From assembly GCF_025994435.1 (NCBI RefSeq), contig NZ_BAQK01000054.1, positions 1-64,000 of the forward strand: 64,000 nt of DNA, given 5' to 3'. Positions 50,763-60,049 of this stretch are shown piece by piece. Origin of the DNA: Gluconacetobacter johannae (GTDB lineage: Bacteria > Pseudomonadota > Alphaproteobacteria > Acetobacterales > Acetobacteraceae). A program made the translations under genes and the position numbers. The notes under the pieces were generated by a model. It saw nothing but the letters and a program-made list of their open reading frames with translations. It did no database searches and was not told the DNA's origin. Within the stretch, counting starts at the first letter, position 1; the number at the start of each line of letters is the position of its first letter.

Positions 50763-51389
50763 TTACATTCCCCCAGGCAGCCGCCAGCCATAGCGCAGGG
50801 CCGCAAGCCGCAGGCAGAAACAGGTCATCGCGCCCGCACCGGCAACCGCCGCCGCCGGCAGGGCCAGCCGCCGCCCGGCGACCACCACCGACGCCCCGGC
50901 CAGCGCCGCCGTGGCATAGATGTCGGACACCAGGATCAGCGGCACCCGCGCCAGCAGGACGTCACGCATCACGCCGCCGCCCACCCCGGTCAGCATGCCC
51001 ATCAGGGCCGCCGCCAGCGGCCCGATTCCATGCGACAACGCCTTTTCCGCCCCGGCCACGGCAAACAGCGACAGGCCTGCCGCGTCCAGCACCGCCAGCA
51101 CATGCCCGCCGGGCGCGACATGCAGCATGCGGCGGCAGGCGAACACCCCCAGGCCCGTCAGGAACGCCAGCACCGGATAACGCCAGTCGCGGATGGCGCT
51201 GGGCGGGACGGCGCCGATCAGCACATCCCGAATCATGCCGCCGCCCAGCGCCACGACGAATGCCACGACCATGATCCCGAACAGATCCAGCCCCCGCATC
51301 ATCGCCGCCATCGCGCCCTCGGCGGCGAACACCACCGTTCCGGCCAGGTCGGCACACAGGATGACCATTCCCAGCCCGATCCGCATCAC
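50763..51389 (-). CDS. TRIC-type (UPF0126) cation channel-like membrane protein
   Basis: This 208-residue protein has two repeats of three helices. Each repeat contains a Gly-rich kink: FVVALGGGMIRDVLIG in the first and MGMLTGVGGGVMRDVLLARV in the second, the family's diagnostic motif. Bacterial relatives form trimeric monovalent cation channels. Other segments are VILCADLAGTVVFAAEGAMA and VLDAAGLSLFAVAGAEKALS. It lies upstream of the Mo/W operon on the same strand, though the operator repeats suggest separate transcription. Confidence 0.9.
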   Translation of the reverse strand: MMRIGLGMVILCADLAGTVVFAAEGAMAAMMRGLDLFGIMVVAFVVALGGGMIRDVLIGAVPPSAIRDWRYPVLAFLTGLGVFACRRMLHVAPGGHVLAVLDAAGLSLFAVAGAEKALSHGIGPLAAALMGMLTGVGGGVMRDVLLARVPLILVSDIYATAALAGASVVVAGRRLALPAAAVAGAGAMTCFCLRLAALRYGWRLPGGM

Positions 51390-51406
51390 CGGACTCGAAA
51401 CGGACC

Positions 51407-51973
51407 CTAGTGATCGGTGGCCGAGGCGGGATGTCCCCCGCCCGGCTCCATCAGGCGGTCCATCACCGACAGCAGCACGCCCGAGGCGACGAAGGCCAGA
51501 TGGATCCCGACGGTCCAGGCCAGCGCGCGGTTGGTCATGGCATCGACCCGGATGAAGTCGGCCAGCAGATGAATCCCGGACATGGCGACGATGGACGCCA
51601 TCAGCTTCAGCTTGATATCGCCGAAGGTGACATGCCCGATCCAGCTTGGAAAATCGGGATGTTCGCGGATATCCAGCCGCGACACGAAATTCTCGTAGCC
51701 CGAGAACATGACGATCAGCAGCAGGTTCGCCAGCATCACCAGATCGATCAGATCAAGGATTCCGACGAATACATCGTCGAATTGCAGGACGAACACATGG
51801 GCCAGCAACCCCCAGGCCAACTGGAAGAACTTGACCGGGATGACGATCAGCCCGACCGCCAGGCCGAGATAGAGCGGGGCCGCCAGCCAGCGCGTGGCGA
51901 AGAAGGCACGCTCGGCGACATGTTCCGGGCGTGACGAGGCATCCTGGGGGTGGGGTCCGTCCATCTTGGTCAT
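51407..51973 (-). CDS. UPF0114 (YqhA-like) membrane protein
   Basis: This 188-residue inner-membrane protein has about four helices. Family blocks are ATRWLAAPLYLGLAVGLIVI, FDDVFVGILDLIDLVMLANL, LLIVMFSGYENFVSRLD and WIGHVTFGDIKLKLMASIVA. The function of UPF0114 is unknown. It ends 17 bases before the TRIC-type gene on the same strand, so they may be co-transcribed. Confidence 0.9.
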   Translation of the reverse strand: MTKMDGPHPQDASSRPEHVAERAFFATRWLAAPLYLGLAVGLIVIPVKFFQLAWGLLAHVFVLQFDDVFVGILDLIDLVMLANLLLIVMFSGYENFVSRLDIREHPDFPSWIGHVTFGDIKLKLMASIVAMSGIHLLADFIRVDAMTNRALAWTVGIHLAFVASGVLLSVMDRLMEPGGGHPASATDH

Positions 51974-52049
51974 GCGCGGACCCTACACACCGACCGCACC
52001 GCTGTCATGGCTTTCTCCCGCACGGAACGCCGTAATCCGCTCCCGGCCC

Positions 52050-54059
52050 TCAGTGGCGCGGCGTCAGGATGGCCGCCAGCATGTCCGGCGTGCCGGCAAC
52101 CCGTTCCAGATGCGGATAGCGCAGGCCGGCATGATACGGGATGGAAAGCGTCAGGTAGCGATCGCCCGCGCGCATCAGCACCGTCAGCGGCGCCGCGTCC
52201 CTGGCCTGCGCCGCGACGACCGCATCCTTCAGCACGTCGGGGTCATAGGCCTCGCCGTTCACCGCGACAAGCTGCTCGTCCCGCGTCATGCCCGCCCGCC
52301 AGGCCGGGCTGCCCCATTCGACATTCGCCACGCTGCCGCCCTTGCCCAGCATGAACCCGAGCGAGAAGCTGAAATCCGTCACATGCCGAATGGCGGCATA
52401 GGACGTCAGATAGTCGTTCGGCCTGTCGGTATAGACCAGGCGGTAGCCCGCGCGCGCAAACCCGTCCAGCGGCGCGTGCGTCGACGTCCGGTCCAGGCGC
52501 TGGTGCAGGAACGCAGCCCAGTCGTATGGCTGGATGTCGTTCAAGGCGTGCACGACATCGTCGAAACCGTAGGTGCTGGTCCCGAAGCTGCCGTCGTCGC
52601 CGCCGAAGAAATGGCGCGCGAAATCGTCCAGCGACCGCGTATCGCCCGACAGCTTGCGGATCAGCGTGTCGGCATCCAGCCAGACAAGCTGCCCTTCGGA
52701 ATAATAATCCTCGCTCCGCTGCCAGCTTCGCCACGACAGGGGGGAACGCCGGGCAATGACCGGGTCGTTCGTCGTGTCCTGCAACGGACGCCAGGTCCGG
52801 CCCTGCCGCATGTCGTACGTCGCCGCGACCCCGGCCAGCGCCTCGACCACCTGCGGGGCGGTCATCAGGCCGGACCGCGCCGCCAGGACATAGCCCCAGT
52901 ACTGGGTCTGCCCCTCATAGACCCACAGGCCCGACCCACGTTGCGGCGTGTTGAAATCCGGCGCCCACAGATCGGCCGGGCGGCGGTACTTGCCGTTCCA
53001 GGAATGGGTATATTCGTGCGCCAGCAGGTCGCGCGCGGCGAACGTCTTGTCCCAGTCGGTGAAATAGCCGCGCGGGCCGCTGTTCTCGCTCGACCGGTGA
53101 TGTTCCAGGCCGATGCGGCCCAGTTCATTGGTCAGGGCCAGCAGGAAGTCGTAATGATCGTAATGGTGCGCGCCATACAGCAACCCGGCCTGCGTCACCA
53201 GCGCCTGATGGGCCCTGATCTGCGCGTCGGTCGCCGCCAGTTCCGCCGGCTTGTCCGCCACCAGGTTGAGCGTCACCGGCGCGGCGGCGCCGGGCGCCAG
53301 GTCGATGCGGCGGAAATACCGTCCGGCGAACAAAGGCGAATCCACCAGCGTGTTGAACGGCACCGCATCGAACGCGACAACCGCGCCGCCCGTCGCCCCG
53401 TGTGCGCGCAACGCCGTGCCGTACTGCCAGCCCGCCGGCAGGCGCAAATCGGCCTGCACCGTGATCCGCCGCGTGAAATATCCCGCCGGGTACAGCGCCA
53501 GCGCATTCCACTGGACGTTGAGCATGTCCGGCGTCATGACCACGCGCCCTTCCTCGGGCGAGACCGGGGACAGCAACTGGAAGCGGACATCCAGCGCATG
53601 CGCCCCCTTGGGCACCTTCAGGTGGAAGGCGCTGACCGTCACCGTGTCGCGCGTCCATTCGACCGGCGCGCCGCCGGCCTGCACGGTCAGGCCGCCGAAC
53701 TGGTCAAGCGTCCCGGTCGGCGAATGATTGCCCGGCAGCCACATCGGATAGAGCAGGGTCAGGTCCCCGCCCGTCGCGGCCAGGGCGTCGGGCACCGGCA
53801 CCGTTTCACGGACGGTGAAGATGTGCCGCATTAGGTCCGTCGCATCGACGTCCAGCCTGATGGTCCCGCCGAACGGCACGTCACGCGGGGCGGGAACGGA
53901 CTCGGGCAGCGCCAGTTGCCGGGGCTGGGGGGCCTCGGCCTGGGCGGGCCGGCCGAACGCCGGCGCGGCGGCCAGCGCGGTGGTCAGGGACAGGGCGAGA
54001 AAACGTTTCCGGAGCAGACTCAAGATATGCACCTTCCGGGGCCGATCGGTTGCCATCAT
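52050..54059 (-). CDS. M61-family metallopeptidase (PDZ-containing)
   Basis: This 669-residue exported peptidase has a signal-like N-terminus (RKRFLALSLTTALAAAPAFG). The zinc motif is ARDLLAHEYTHSWNGKYRRP (HExxH type), with a downstream Glu in WVYEGQTQYWGYVLAARSGL. A C-terminal PDZ-like domain contains FMLGKGGSVANVEWGSPAWR and AGMTRDEQLVAVNGEAYDPD. Relatives are glycyl aminopeptidases or peptidases of broad specificity. It is expected in the periplasm or secreted. The start at 54059 (MMATDRPRKV) is chosen because the upstream frame lacks a plausible signal. Confidence 0.92.
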   Translation of the reverse strand: MMATDRPRKVHILSLLRKRFLALSLTTALAAAPAFGRPAQAEAPQPRQLALPESVPAPRDVPFGGTIRLDVDATDLMRHIFTVRETVPVPDALAATGGDLTLLYPMWLPGNHSPTGTLDQFGGLTVQAGGAPVEWTRDTVTVSAFHLKVPKGAHALDVRFQLLSPVSPEEGRVVMTPDMLNVQWNALALYPAGYFTRRITVQADLRLPAGWQYGTALRAHGATGGAVVAFDAVPFNTLVDSPLFAGRYFRRIDLAPGAAAPVTLNLVADKPAELAATDAQIRAHQALVTQAGLLYGAHHYDHYDFLLALTNELGRIGLEHHRSSENSGPRGYFTDWDKTFAARDLLAHEYTHSWNGKYRRPADLWAPDFNTPQRGSGLWVYEGQTQYWGYVLAARSGLMTAPQVVEALAGVAATYDMRQGRTWRPLQDTTNDPVIARRSPLSWRSWQRSEDYYSEGQLVWLDADTLIRKLSGDTRSLDDFARHFFGGDDGSFGTSTYGFDDVVHALNDIQPYDWAAFLHQRLDRTSTHAPLDGFARAGYRLVYTDRPNDYLTSYAAIRHVTDFSFSLGFMLGKGGSVANVEWGSPAWRAGMTRDEQLVAVNGEAYDPDVLKDAVVAAQARDAAPLTVLMRAGDRYLTLSIPYHAGLRYPHLERVAGTPDMLAAILTPRH

Positions 54060-54119
54060 CGTCCATCCGAAATGGCATGGAACGATCCGCCCTGTCACGA
54101 TGCCCCGCTGCGATCCGAT

Positions 54120-55322
54120 CTATGCCATATCCCCGATCGCCCCCGCGCGCCGCGCCCTGGCTCCCATCCAGGCCAGCGGCGCCTGCGCGGCGACGACGCT
54201 GACGACGCCGGCCCAGGGCGTCAGGCCCAGATGCCCGTGCGCCACCAGCGCGCCGCCGACCGTCTCGCCCAGCGAAATGCCCAGATTGAATGACGAGATA
54301 TTGAGGCCGGAGGCAAAATCCACCGCCTGCGGGGCATCGCGTTCCGCCGTTTCCAGCATGGCGGCCTGCACGCCGGGCGACATGCCGAACGCCAGCACGC
54401 CCCAGATGAACAGCATGACGACCATGGGCAGCGGATAGGACAGGGTCAGGCCGATGACCGCCAGCGCCGCCCCCAGCAACGCGAACAGCAGGCGCAATGC
54501 CGGCTGCCACCCCAACGATGAGGCGAACCGGCCGCCGGCCAGATTGCCCACCAGGGTCGCGGCGCCGAACACCACCAGCAGCACGCTGGCCGTCGTCGAG
54601 GAAAAGCCGGTCAGCCCGGTCAGGATCGGCGTGATGAAAGTGAAGGCCGCGAAGCTGGAGCCGAACCCCAGGACGGTCACACACATCATCGCCAGGATCG
54701 ACGGCTGGCCCAGCGCCGCAAGCTGGGCGGACATCCGCCCGACGCGCGGCGCCGGCATCGACGGCAGCCACCACGCCGTCGCCGCCAGGGCCAGCGCCGC
54801 CAGGGCCGCGACCGCGAAGAACGGCAGGCGCCACCCCATCCCGTTGCCCAGGATGCTGCCCAGCGGCACGCCGATCACCATCGCCAGGGTCAGGCCGGAA
54901 AACATGATGGCGATCGCCCGGCTGGCCTGGTCGCGCGGCGCCAGCCCGGCCGCGACCGTCGCGCCGATGGCGAAGAAGCTGCCATGCGCCACGGCGGTGA
55001 CCATCCGCCCCACCAGCAGCGAGGCATAATCGACCGACATCGCCGACAGCAGATTGCCCGCCAGGAACACCGCGACCAGCCCCAGCAGCACCGGCTTGCG
55101 CGGAAAGCGCGCCAGCGCCAGCACGACCAGCGGCGTCCCCACGGCCAGGGCCAGCGCATACAGCCCGACCAGTTCGCCCGCCCGGTCCAGCGACACCTTC
55201 AGGTCGCCCGCGATGGCGGGCAGGATGCCCACCACCACGAATTCGGCGACGCCGATGGCGAAGGACGTGACGGCCAGCGCCAGCACGCCCGGATGCACGC
55301 GCCGTGTTCGGATATCGTTCAT
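54120..55322 (-). CDS. MFS transporter (AraJ/YdhP-like drug/sugar efflux)
   Basis: This is a 400-residue major facilitator transporter with twelve expected helices. It begins HPGVLALAVTSFAIGVAEFV, with the family's GILPAIAGDLKVSLDRAGEL and ALAVGTPLVVLALARFPRKP motif A-like loop. Related DHA1 proteins export drugs, sugars or toxic metabolites. It lies 24 bases after an OYE gene on the same strand, suggesting export or detoxification of the same compound. Confidence 0.9.
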   Translation of the reverse strand: MNDIRTRRVHPGVLALAVTSFAIGVAEFVVVGILPAIAGDLKVSLDRAGELVGLYALALAVGTPLVVLALARFPRKPVLLGLVAVFLAGNLLSAMSVDYASLLVGRMVTAVAHGSFFAIGATVAAGLAPRDQASRAIAIMFSGLTLAMVIGVPLGSILGNGMGWRLPFFAVAALAALALAATAWWLPSMPAPRVGRMSAQLAALGQPSILAMMCVTVLGFGSSFAAFTFITPILTGLTGFSSTTASVLLVVFGAATLVGNLAGGRFASSLGWQPALRLLFALLGAALAVIGLTLSYPLPMVVMLFIWGVLAFGMSPGVQAAMLETAERDAPQAVDFASGLNISSFNLGISLGETVGGALVAHGHLGLTPWAGVVSVVAAQAPLAWMGARARRAGAIGDMA

Positions 55323-55346
55323 GCGTTCCTCCTTATGCGCCTGCGA

Positions 55347-56447
55347 TCAGCCGGCGACCGGATAATCGACATACCCCGCCCCCGCGCCGCCGAAGAACCG
55401 GCTGGCGTCCGGTTCGGTCAACCCCAGGCCGCGTTGCAGCCGCGCCGGCAGGTCGGGATTGGCGATGAACGGACGGCCGAAGCCGATCAGGTCGGCCCAG
55501 CCCCGGCGAAGGGCATCCTCGGCGCGGGCCAGGGTATATTTCCCGGCATAGACCAGCGTGCCGCCATAGACGAGGCGCAGCGCCTCCTTGAAGGCCGGCG
55601 GCATATGGGGCGCATCGTCCCAGTCGGCCTCGGCGACATGGAGGTAGGCGACACCGATCTCGTCCAGCACCCGGGCGGCGGCCAGGTAGGTCGCCTGCGG
55701 GGTGTCGTCCACCGCCCCCTGCAAGGTGGTCAGCGGCGCCAGCCGCACGCCGATACGCTCCCCGCCCACGATTTCGGCCACGGCCTGGGTGACCTCGCGC
55801 AGGAAACGCAGGCGGTTCGACAGCGACCCGCCATAGGCGTCGGTCCGGGTATTGGCCTGCGAATCGATGAACTGGTTAATCAGGTAGCCGTTGGCGGCAT
55901 GAAGTTCGACCCCGTCGAAGCCGGCTTCCAGCGCATTGCGCGCCGCCTGGGCGAATTCCTGCACGACGCCTGCGATTTCCGCCACGGTCAGCGCCCTGGG
56001 GGCGGAATGCTGCACCATTTCGCCGACGCCGGCCTCCGGTCCGCGCCGGTCGGGGTCTATGAACACCTTCACCCCCTCGGCCAGCAGCGGCGAGGACGAC
56101 ACCGGCGCGCCCCCGCCCGGCTGCAACGCCACGTGCGATACCCGCCCGACATGCCACAACTGGGCGAAGATCCGCCCGCCGCGCGCGTGGACCGCGTCGG
56201 TCACCCGCCGCCAGCCGGCAATCTGCGCGGGGCTGTAGATCCCCGGTGTCCAGGCATAGCCCTGGCCCTGCGGGCTGATCTGCGTCCCCTCGCTGACGAT
56301 CAGGCCGGCCGAGGCGCGCTGGGCATAGTAGTCCGCCATCAGGCTGGTCGCGACGTCGCCCTGCCCCGCGCGGGAGCGTGTCATCGGCGGCATGACGATG
56401 CGGTTGGGAAGATCGAGAAGACCCAGCCGATAGGGCGTGAACAGCAT
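55347..56447 (-). CDS. Old Yellow Enzyme-family alkene reductase, second copy
   Basis: This 366-residue FMN enzyme is a paralogue of the one at 21091. It starts MLFTPYRLGLLDLPNRIVMP with PMTRSRAGQGD, and shows FAQLWHVGRVSHVALQPGGG, AGFDGVELHAANGYLINQFI and the C-terminal phosphate site FGRPFIANPDLPARLQRGLG. The start at 56447 has GAAGGA eight bases upstream and is chosen over one 36 codons earlier. It is clustered with an MFS exporter and divergent from the desaturase gene. Confidence 0.92.
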   Translation of the reverse strand: MLFTPYRLGLLDLPNRIVMPPMTRSRAGQGDVATSLMADYYAQRASAGLIVSEGTQISPQGQGYAWTPGIYSPAQIAGWRRVTDAVHARGGRIFAQLWHVGRVSHVALQPGGGAPVSSSPLLAEGVKVFIDPDRRGPEAGVGEMVQHSAPRALTVAEIAGVVQEFAQAARNALEAGFDGVELHAANGYLINQFIDSQANTRTDAYGGSLSNRLRFLREVTQAVAEIVGGERIGVRLAPLTTLQGAVDDTPQATYLAAARVLDEIGVAYLHVAEADWDDAPHMPPAFKEALRLVYGGTLVYAGKYTLARAEDALRRGWADLIGFGRPFIANPDLPARLQRGLGLTEPDASRFFGGAGAGYVDYPVAG

Positions 56448-56626
56448 GCGATGATCCTTCGGGAAACGGCGCCGCACGGCGCCTGGCCGGTCCGTGGATA
56501 TCCCACCGGGCGCATCCTGCGAACCATGCGGGCCGGCACAGGATCTTGGAAACAAAGGAACAGGTGACGCGCGAGGTTCGGTCGAACGGCGATGGGACTA
56601 CGAAGATCACGATTTAAAGAAATTTT

Positions 56627-56640
56627 TGTTACAAATAACA
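56627..56640. promoter_or_regulatory. TGTTA-N4-TAACA dyad upstream of desaturase gene
   Basis: A perfect 5-bp inverted repeat lies about 35 bases before the desaturase start in a very AT-rich tract. The geometry suits a small dimeric repressor, as often found for membrane-lipid genes, but no regulator is encoded next to it. Confidence 0.3.
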
Positions 56641-56674
56641 TATCGAAACAATGATAGAGAATTTTTATTAAATT

Positions 56675-57778
56675 GTGTCAACGATGGATAATAACTTGAA
56701 ACACTTCATGACAATCTCTAACCAACAATCATTGAAAGCACGCCATTTTCGTGGAGCCACCGTGTCATCCAATCATACCGCCTTGAAATCCATAAAAAAT
56801 TTTCAGAGATCTGACACTATTCGCAGTTTTTTGCAGGTTTCGACGACAATTTTCCTTCTTTTATTATGTTACGCACTGATTTACGTCGGAATTTACCATG
56901 GGCATTACAGCGTCCTGCTGCTGGCGCCGATAGCGTCCGGCCTGTCGGTCAGGACATTCGTCCTGCAGCATGATTTCGGGCACGGGTCGCTCTTTCGCAC
57001 GGCCTGGGCCAATGACTGGGCCGGCCGGCTGTGCTCGGTGCTGACGCTGACCCCCTACGACCACTGGCGACGTCACCACGGGATCCATCATGGATCGTGG
57101 AACAACATCGCCAGCAGGGGAAAGATGTCGAACATCTATTCCGACTGCATCACCGTGGCGGAATATCGCGCCATGTCGACGATGCAGAAACTGTCCTACC
57201 GCATCGCCAGCCAGCCGTTCCTGTCGATGTTCGTCATGCCGCCCATCATCTTCTTCCTTGTTTACCGCTATCCGTTCGACACCCCGAAGGGCTGGTGGCG
57301 CGAGCGTCTGGGCGTGCACCTGACCAATGTCGCGATCCTGCTGATCTACGCCACCCTCGGCCATGTGGTGGGATATGCGACCATGCTGATGGTCTCGGTG
57401 CTGGTGATCTACCCGGCCAGCGTCTTCGGCATCTGGCTGTTCCTGGTGCAGCACAAGTTCGAGGGCGTGCATTGGGAGGCCGACGCCACCTGGAATTCCT
57501 TCGACGCGGCGCTGACCGGCTGCTCGCTGTTCAAGCTTCCGCACGTCCTGCAATGGTTTTCCGCCTCGATCGGCTACCATCATGTGCATCATGCCGCCCC
57601 CGGCATCCCCAATTACCTGCTGGAGGCATGCCATCACGCCAACCCGGTCTTCCACAACGTGAAGACGCTGGGCCTGCGGGACAGTTGGGCCGAGGTCTGG
57701 AGCCACCGGATCTGGGACGAGGACGCCGGCCGGATGGTGGATTTCCGCACGCTCGGCCGGGCGGCCCCGTCAAGCTGA
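56675..57778 (+). CDS. Membrane fatty acid desaturase
   Basis: This 367-residue di-iron desaturase has the three His boxes: VLQHDFGHGS, HWRRHHGIHHG and ASIGYHHVHHAAPG, matching the acyl-lipid (omega-6/delta-12-like) type. Membrane segments surround the boxes (TTIFLLLLCYALIYVGIYHG, AILLIYATLGHVVGYATMLM). It introduces double bonds into membrane fatty acids, needing an external electron donor. The start is GTG at 56675, with an ATG three codons later. The first 70 codons are visibly AT-rich, then the composition switches to the GC-rich norm, suggesting a mosaic origin. Confidence 0.9.
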   Translation: MSTMDNNLKHFMTISNQQSLKARHFRGATVSSNHTALKSIKNFQRSDTIRSFLQVSTTIFLLLLCYALIYVGIYHGHYSVLLLAPIASGLSVRTFVLQHDFGHGSLFRTAWANDWAGRLCSVLTLTPYDHWRRHHGIHHGSWNNIASRGKMSNIYSDCITVAEYRAMSTMQKLSYRIASQPFLSMFVMPPIIFFLVYRYPFDTPKGWWRERLGVHLTNVAILLIYATLGHVVGYATMLMVSVLVIYPASVFGIWLFLVQHKFEGVHWEADATWNSFDAALTGCSLFKLPHVLQWFSASIGYHHVHHAAPGIPNYLLEACHHANPVFHNVKTLGLRDSWAEVWSHRIWDEDAGRMVDFRTLGRAAPSS

Positions 57779-57794
57779 CGACGGCCGCGAGCGC

Positions 57795-58253
57795 TCAGCA
57801 CACCAGGACACGCCCGACCTCGCGACAGGTCGCCTGCGGCACGCCCTGCGGGTTCCGGATGCTCCATGCCCCCGGCCCCATCGGCTGCGCCTGGTACAGG
57901 CCGCGCGTGGCGGCCGTCTGCCGGTCGATATCCTCGCGCAGGGCCTGCGCCTGTCGTTGCCGCTCCATTTCGGCGGGCGAACCGGGCGGCCCCGCCGGCT
58001 GCTGCCCCAGTTGGTCGAGCCGGGCGCGATCCCGTTCCACCTGTTCCAGGCCCCGCTGGCGGGCAGAAAATTGCCGCTGCTGGATCTCGGTCTGCAACTG
58101 CATGCGTATCCGGGCGCGGTCGGCCGGGTTGGGCGCACAGCCGAACGCACCGGGGCCACATCCCGTCTGCGCCCAGGCGGCCGGCGCCTGCGCCGCCATG
58201 CCGCAGATCGCCATCCCGGCGACAACGGCACGCAGGATGCGCGCAGGGACCAT
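57795..58253 (-). CDS. Exported helical protein of unknown function (152 aa)
   Basis: I do not recognise a family. An N-terminal signal peptide reads MVPARILRAVVAGMAICGMA then AQAPAAWAQTGC. The mature part is Gln/Arg-rich and probably helical (ADRARIRMQLQTEIQQRQFS, LREDIDRQTAATRGLYQ), with Cys pairs near both ends (GCGPGAFGC at the start, TCREVGRVLVC at the end) that could form a disulfide in the periplasm. It converges on the desaturase gene, 16 bases from its stop. Confidence 0.65.
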   Translation of the reverse strand: MVPARILRAVVAGMAICGMAAQAPAAWAQTGCGPGAFGCAPNPADRARIRMQLQTEIQQRQFSARQRGLEQVERDRARLDQLGQQPAGPPGSPAEMERQRQAQALREDIDRQTAATRGLYQAQPMGPGAWSIRNPQGVPQATCREVGRVLVC

Positions 58254-58276
58254 GGGGGGCGTATCCCTCACGTCCG

Positions 58277-59131
58277 TCAGCCGGCGCCCCGCAGGAATGC
58301 CTCGAACCGATCCGCATAGTCCGGATGCCAGCGCGACAGTGGCGGGCGGTTCTCGATGATGTCGCTCGCGGCCCAGAGCATCCGGCGTTCATCCACCTGT
58401 CGCGTCACCTCGTTGTCGGGACAGAGAATGTAGAAATCGCCCCGCGCCAGTCCCTGCATCATGAAATCGACCGTCTGGGCGGGGGTCCACGCCCCGGCGG
58501 GCCTTTCGGTCCGGCCGTTGGCCGTCAGCGGCGTGAAGACGAAGCCCGGAATCAGCAGATGTGCGGAAATCCGGCATCCCGGTCGATTCCGCAGGTCGTG
58601 CTGCACCGCTTCGGCGAAGGCCTTCACCCCGGCCTTGGCGACGTTATAGGCCGGATCGCCCGGCGGGGTCGTGATCCCCTGCTTGGACCCGGTGACGATC
58701 ACCAGCCCCGGATGCCCGTCCGCGATCATGCCCGGAAGGACCGCCTGCACCGTGCGGATCACGCCATGCAGGTTGGTGTCCAGAATCCGGTCCCAGGCGT
58801 CATCGGGCCCCAGGATATCGCTGCCCGGCTGCACTGCCGCGTTGGCCATCAGGATATCGACCCGGCCGAAGGCGTCGCGGGCTTCGGCCTCCAGCATCTG
58901 CAGATCCTCGCGCACCGTCACGTCGCACCGCAGGCCGCGCACCGCGTCGCGCCCGCGGGGCGACGCCGCCGCGATGTCCTCGACCGCGCGGGCCAGCCCC
59001 TCGGCGTTCACATCCGCGACGACGACCGAAAGCCCCAGGCCGGCAAAGGCCCGGCAGGCCGCCAGCCCGATCCCCGAGGCGCCGCCGGTCACGATCGCGA
59101 CGCGGGAAGGCTGGATGCAGATATGGTTCAT
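58277..59131 (-). CDS. SDR-family oxidoreductase
   Basis: This 284-residue classical short-chain dehydrogenase has the cofactor motif VAIVTGGASGIGLAACRAFA, the acidic strand end VVVADVNAEGLARAVE (favouring NAD+), NAAVQPGSD, the catalytic VIVTGSKQGIT and PAYNVAKAGVKAFAEAVQ-type YxxxK block, split here as AYNVAKAG. The start at 59131 (MNHICIQPS) has GGAGG eight bases upstream. Substrate is unknown. It is followed by an exported-protein gene and preceded by a dienelactone hydrolase gene on the same strand. Confidence 0.88.
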   Translation of the reverse strand: MNHICIQPSRVAIVTGGASGIGLAACRAFAGLGLSVVVADVNAEGLARAVEDIAAASPRGRDAVRGLRCDVTVREDLQMLEAEARDAFGRVDILMANAAVQPGSDILGPDDAWDRILDTNLHGVIRTVQAVLPGMIADGHPGLVIVTGSKQGITTPPGDPAYNVAKAGVKAFAEAVQHDLRNRPGCRISAHLLIPGFVFTPLTANGRTERPAGAWTPAQTVDFMMQGLARGDFYILCPDNEVTRQVDERRMLWAASDIIENRPPLSRWHPDYADRFEAFLRGAG

Positions 59132-59169
59132 GTTCTCGTCCTCCATCGCCGGGGGCGAGCCGGCCCGGA

Positions 59170-59976
59170 TCAGGGGGCGCGCGTAAAGCGCGCGGCCAGC
59201 CATTGCCGCATCAGGGCGTAGGACCGCGCCGCCGCCCTGGCGTCATAGCGGCACATGCCGGTCGGGGCGGTCGCCTCGGTCTCGGTGAAACAATGCACCG
59301 CATGGCCGATCACCACAAACTGCCAGTCCGTGGGCGTCTGCCGCATCTCGTCCAGGAAGGCGCCGAAGTCGGGGGATGTCGTCGCGTCGTCGGCGCCGTT
59401 CATGACCAGCACGTCCGCCCTGATGTGCCGGGCCAGCGCCGGGTCGTCCGTCGTCAGGTTTCCGTGGAACGACACGACCGCCTTCACGTCCGCCCCGCTG
59501 CGCGCCAGATCCAGCACGGCGGCCCCGCCGAAGCAGAAGCCGATGGCGGCCAGGCGGGACATGTCGATCGGCGCCGTCGCGGCCTGGGACCTCAGTTCAT
59601 CCAGCGCCCGCCGGACGCGCGCGCGCATCAGCACGCGATCGGACAGCAGGGGTTTCACCGCCGCCATCGCCTGCCCGTCATCGGCCGGGCGGATCGTCGC
59701 CCCGTACATGTCGGTCAGCAGGATGACGTAATCCCGCCCCGCGATCATTTTGGCCTTGTCGATGGCGATCGCATTCACACCATGCCAGTTGGGCACCATG
59801 ACCAGGCCCGGACGCCTTGTCGCGACCGCGTCGTCATAGACCAGGACGCTCTGGAACCGCATCCCGTCCAGCGCCCAGCCCACCGGCTTTGCAACCATCC
59901 GCGCCCATGCGGGCGGGGCGGCCAGGATGCCGAGGAGAAGCGCCGCACATCCGGTCAATCGGCTGGAACAGATCAT
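59170..59976 (-). CDS. Dienelactone hydrolase-family protein, exported
   Basis: This 268-residue alpha/beta hydrolase starts with a signal peptide (MICSSRLTGCAALLLGILAA then PPAWAR). The catalytic Cys lies in AAIGFCFGGAAVLDLA, the Asp in MNGADDATTSPDFGAF, and the His in VVIGHAVHCFTETEA. Dienelactone hydrolase-like proteins cleave lactones or esters. Export to the periplasm is unusual for classical members. The ATG at 59976 directly precedes the signal sequence; a longer upstream frame is rejected. Confidence 0.85.
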   Translation of the reverse strand: MICSSRLTGCAALLLGILAAPPAWARMVAKPVGWALDGMRFQSVLVYDDAVATRRPGLVMVPNWHGVNAIAIDKAKMIAGRDYVILLTDMYGATIRPADDGQAMAAVKPLLSDRVLMRARVRRALDELRSQAATAPIDMSRLAAIGFCFGGAAVLDLARSGADVKAVVSFHGNLTTDDPALARHIRADVLVMNGADDATTSPDFGAFLDEMRQTPTDWQFVVIGHAVHCFTETEATAPTGMCRYDARAAARSYALMRQWLAARFTRAP

Positions 59977-60049
59977 CGGACAATCCCGAAAGCGTCCGCC
60001 CCCGCGTCCCCGGCGGACAGGGGGTATGCGGCCGTGGACACGAAGCGTC

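Noticed and set aside
51894..53834. 646-codon plus-strand frame across the M61 peptidase gene
   Set aside because: Antisense shadow; Arg/Gln/His-rich with no ribosome site.
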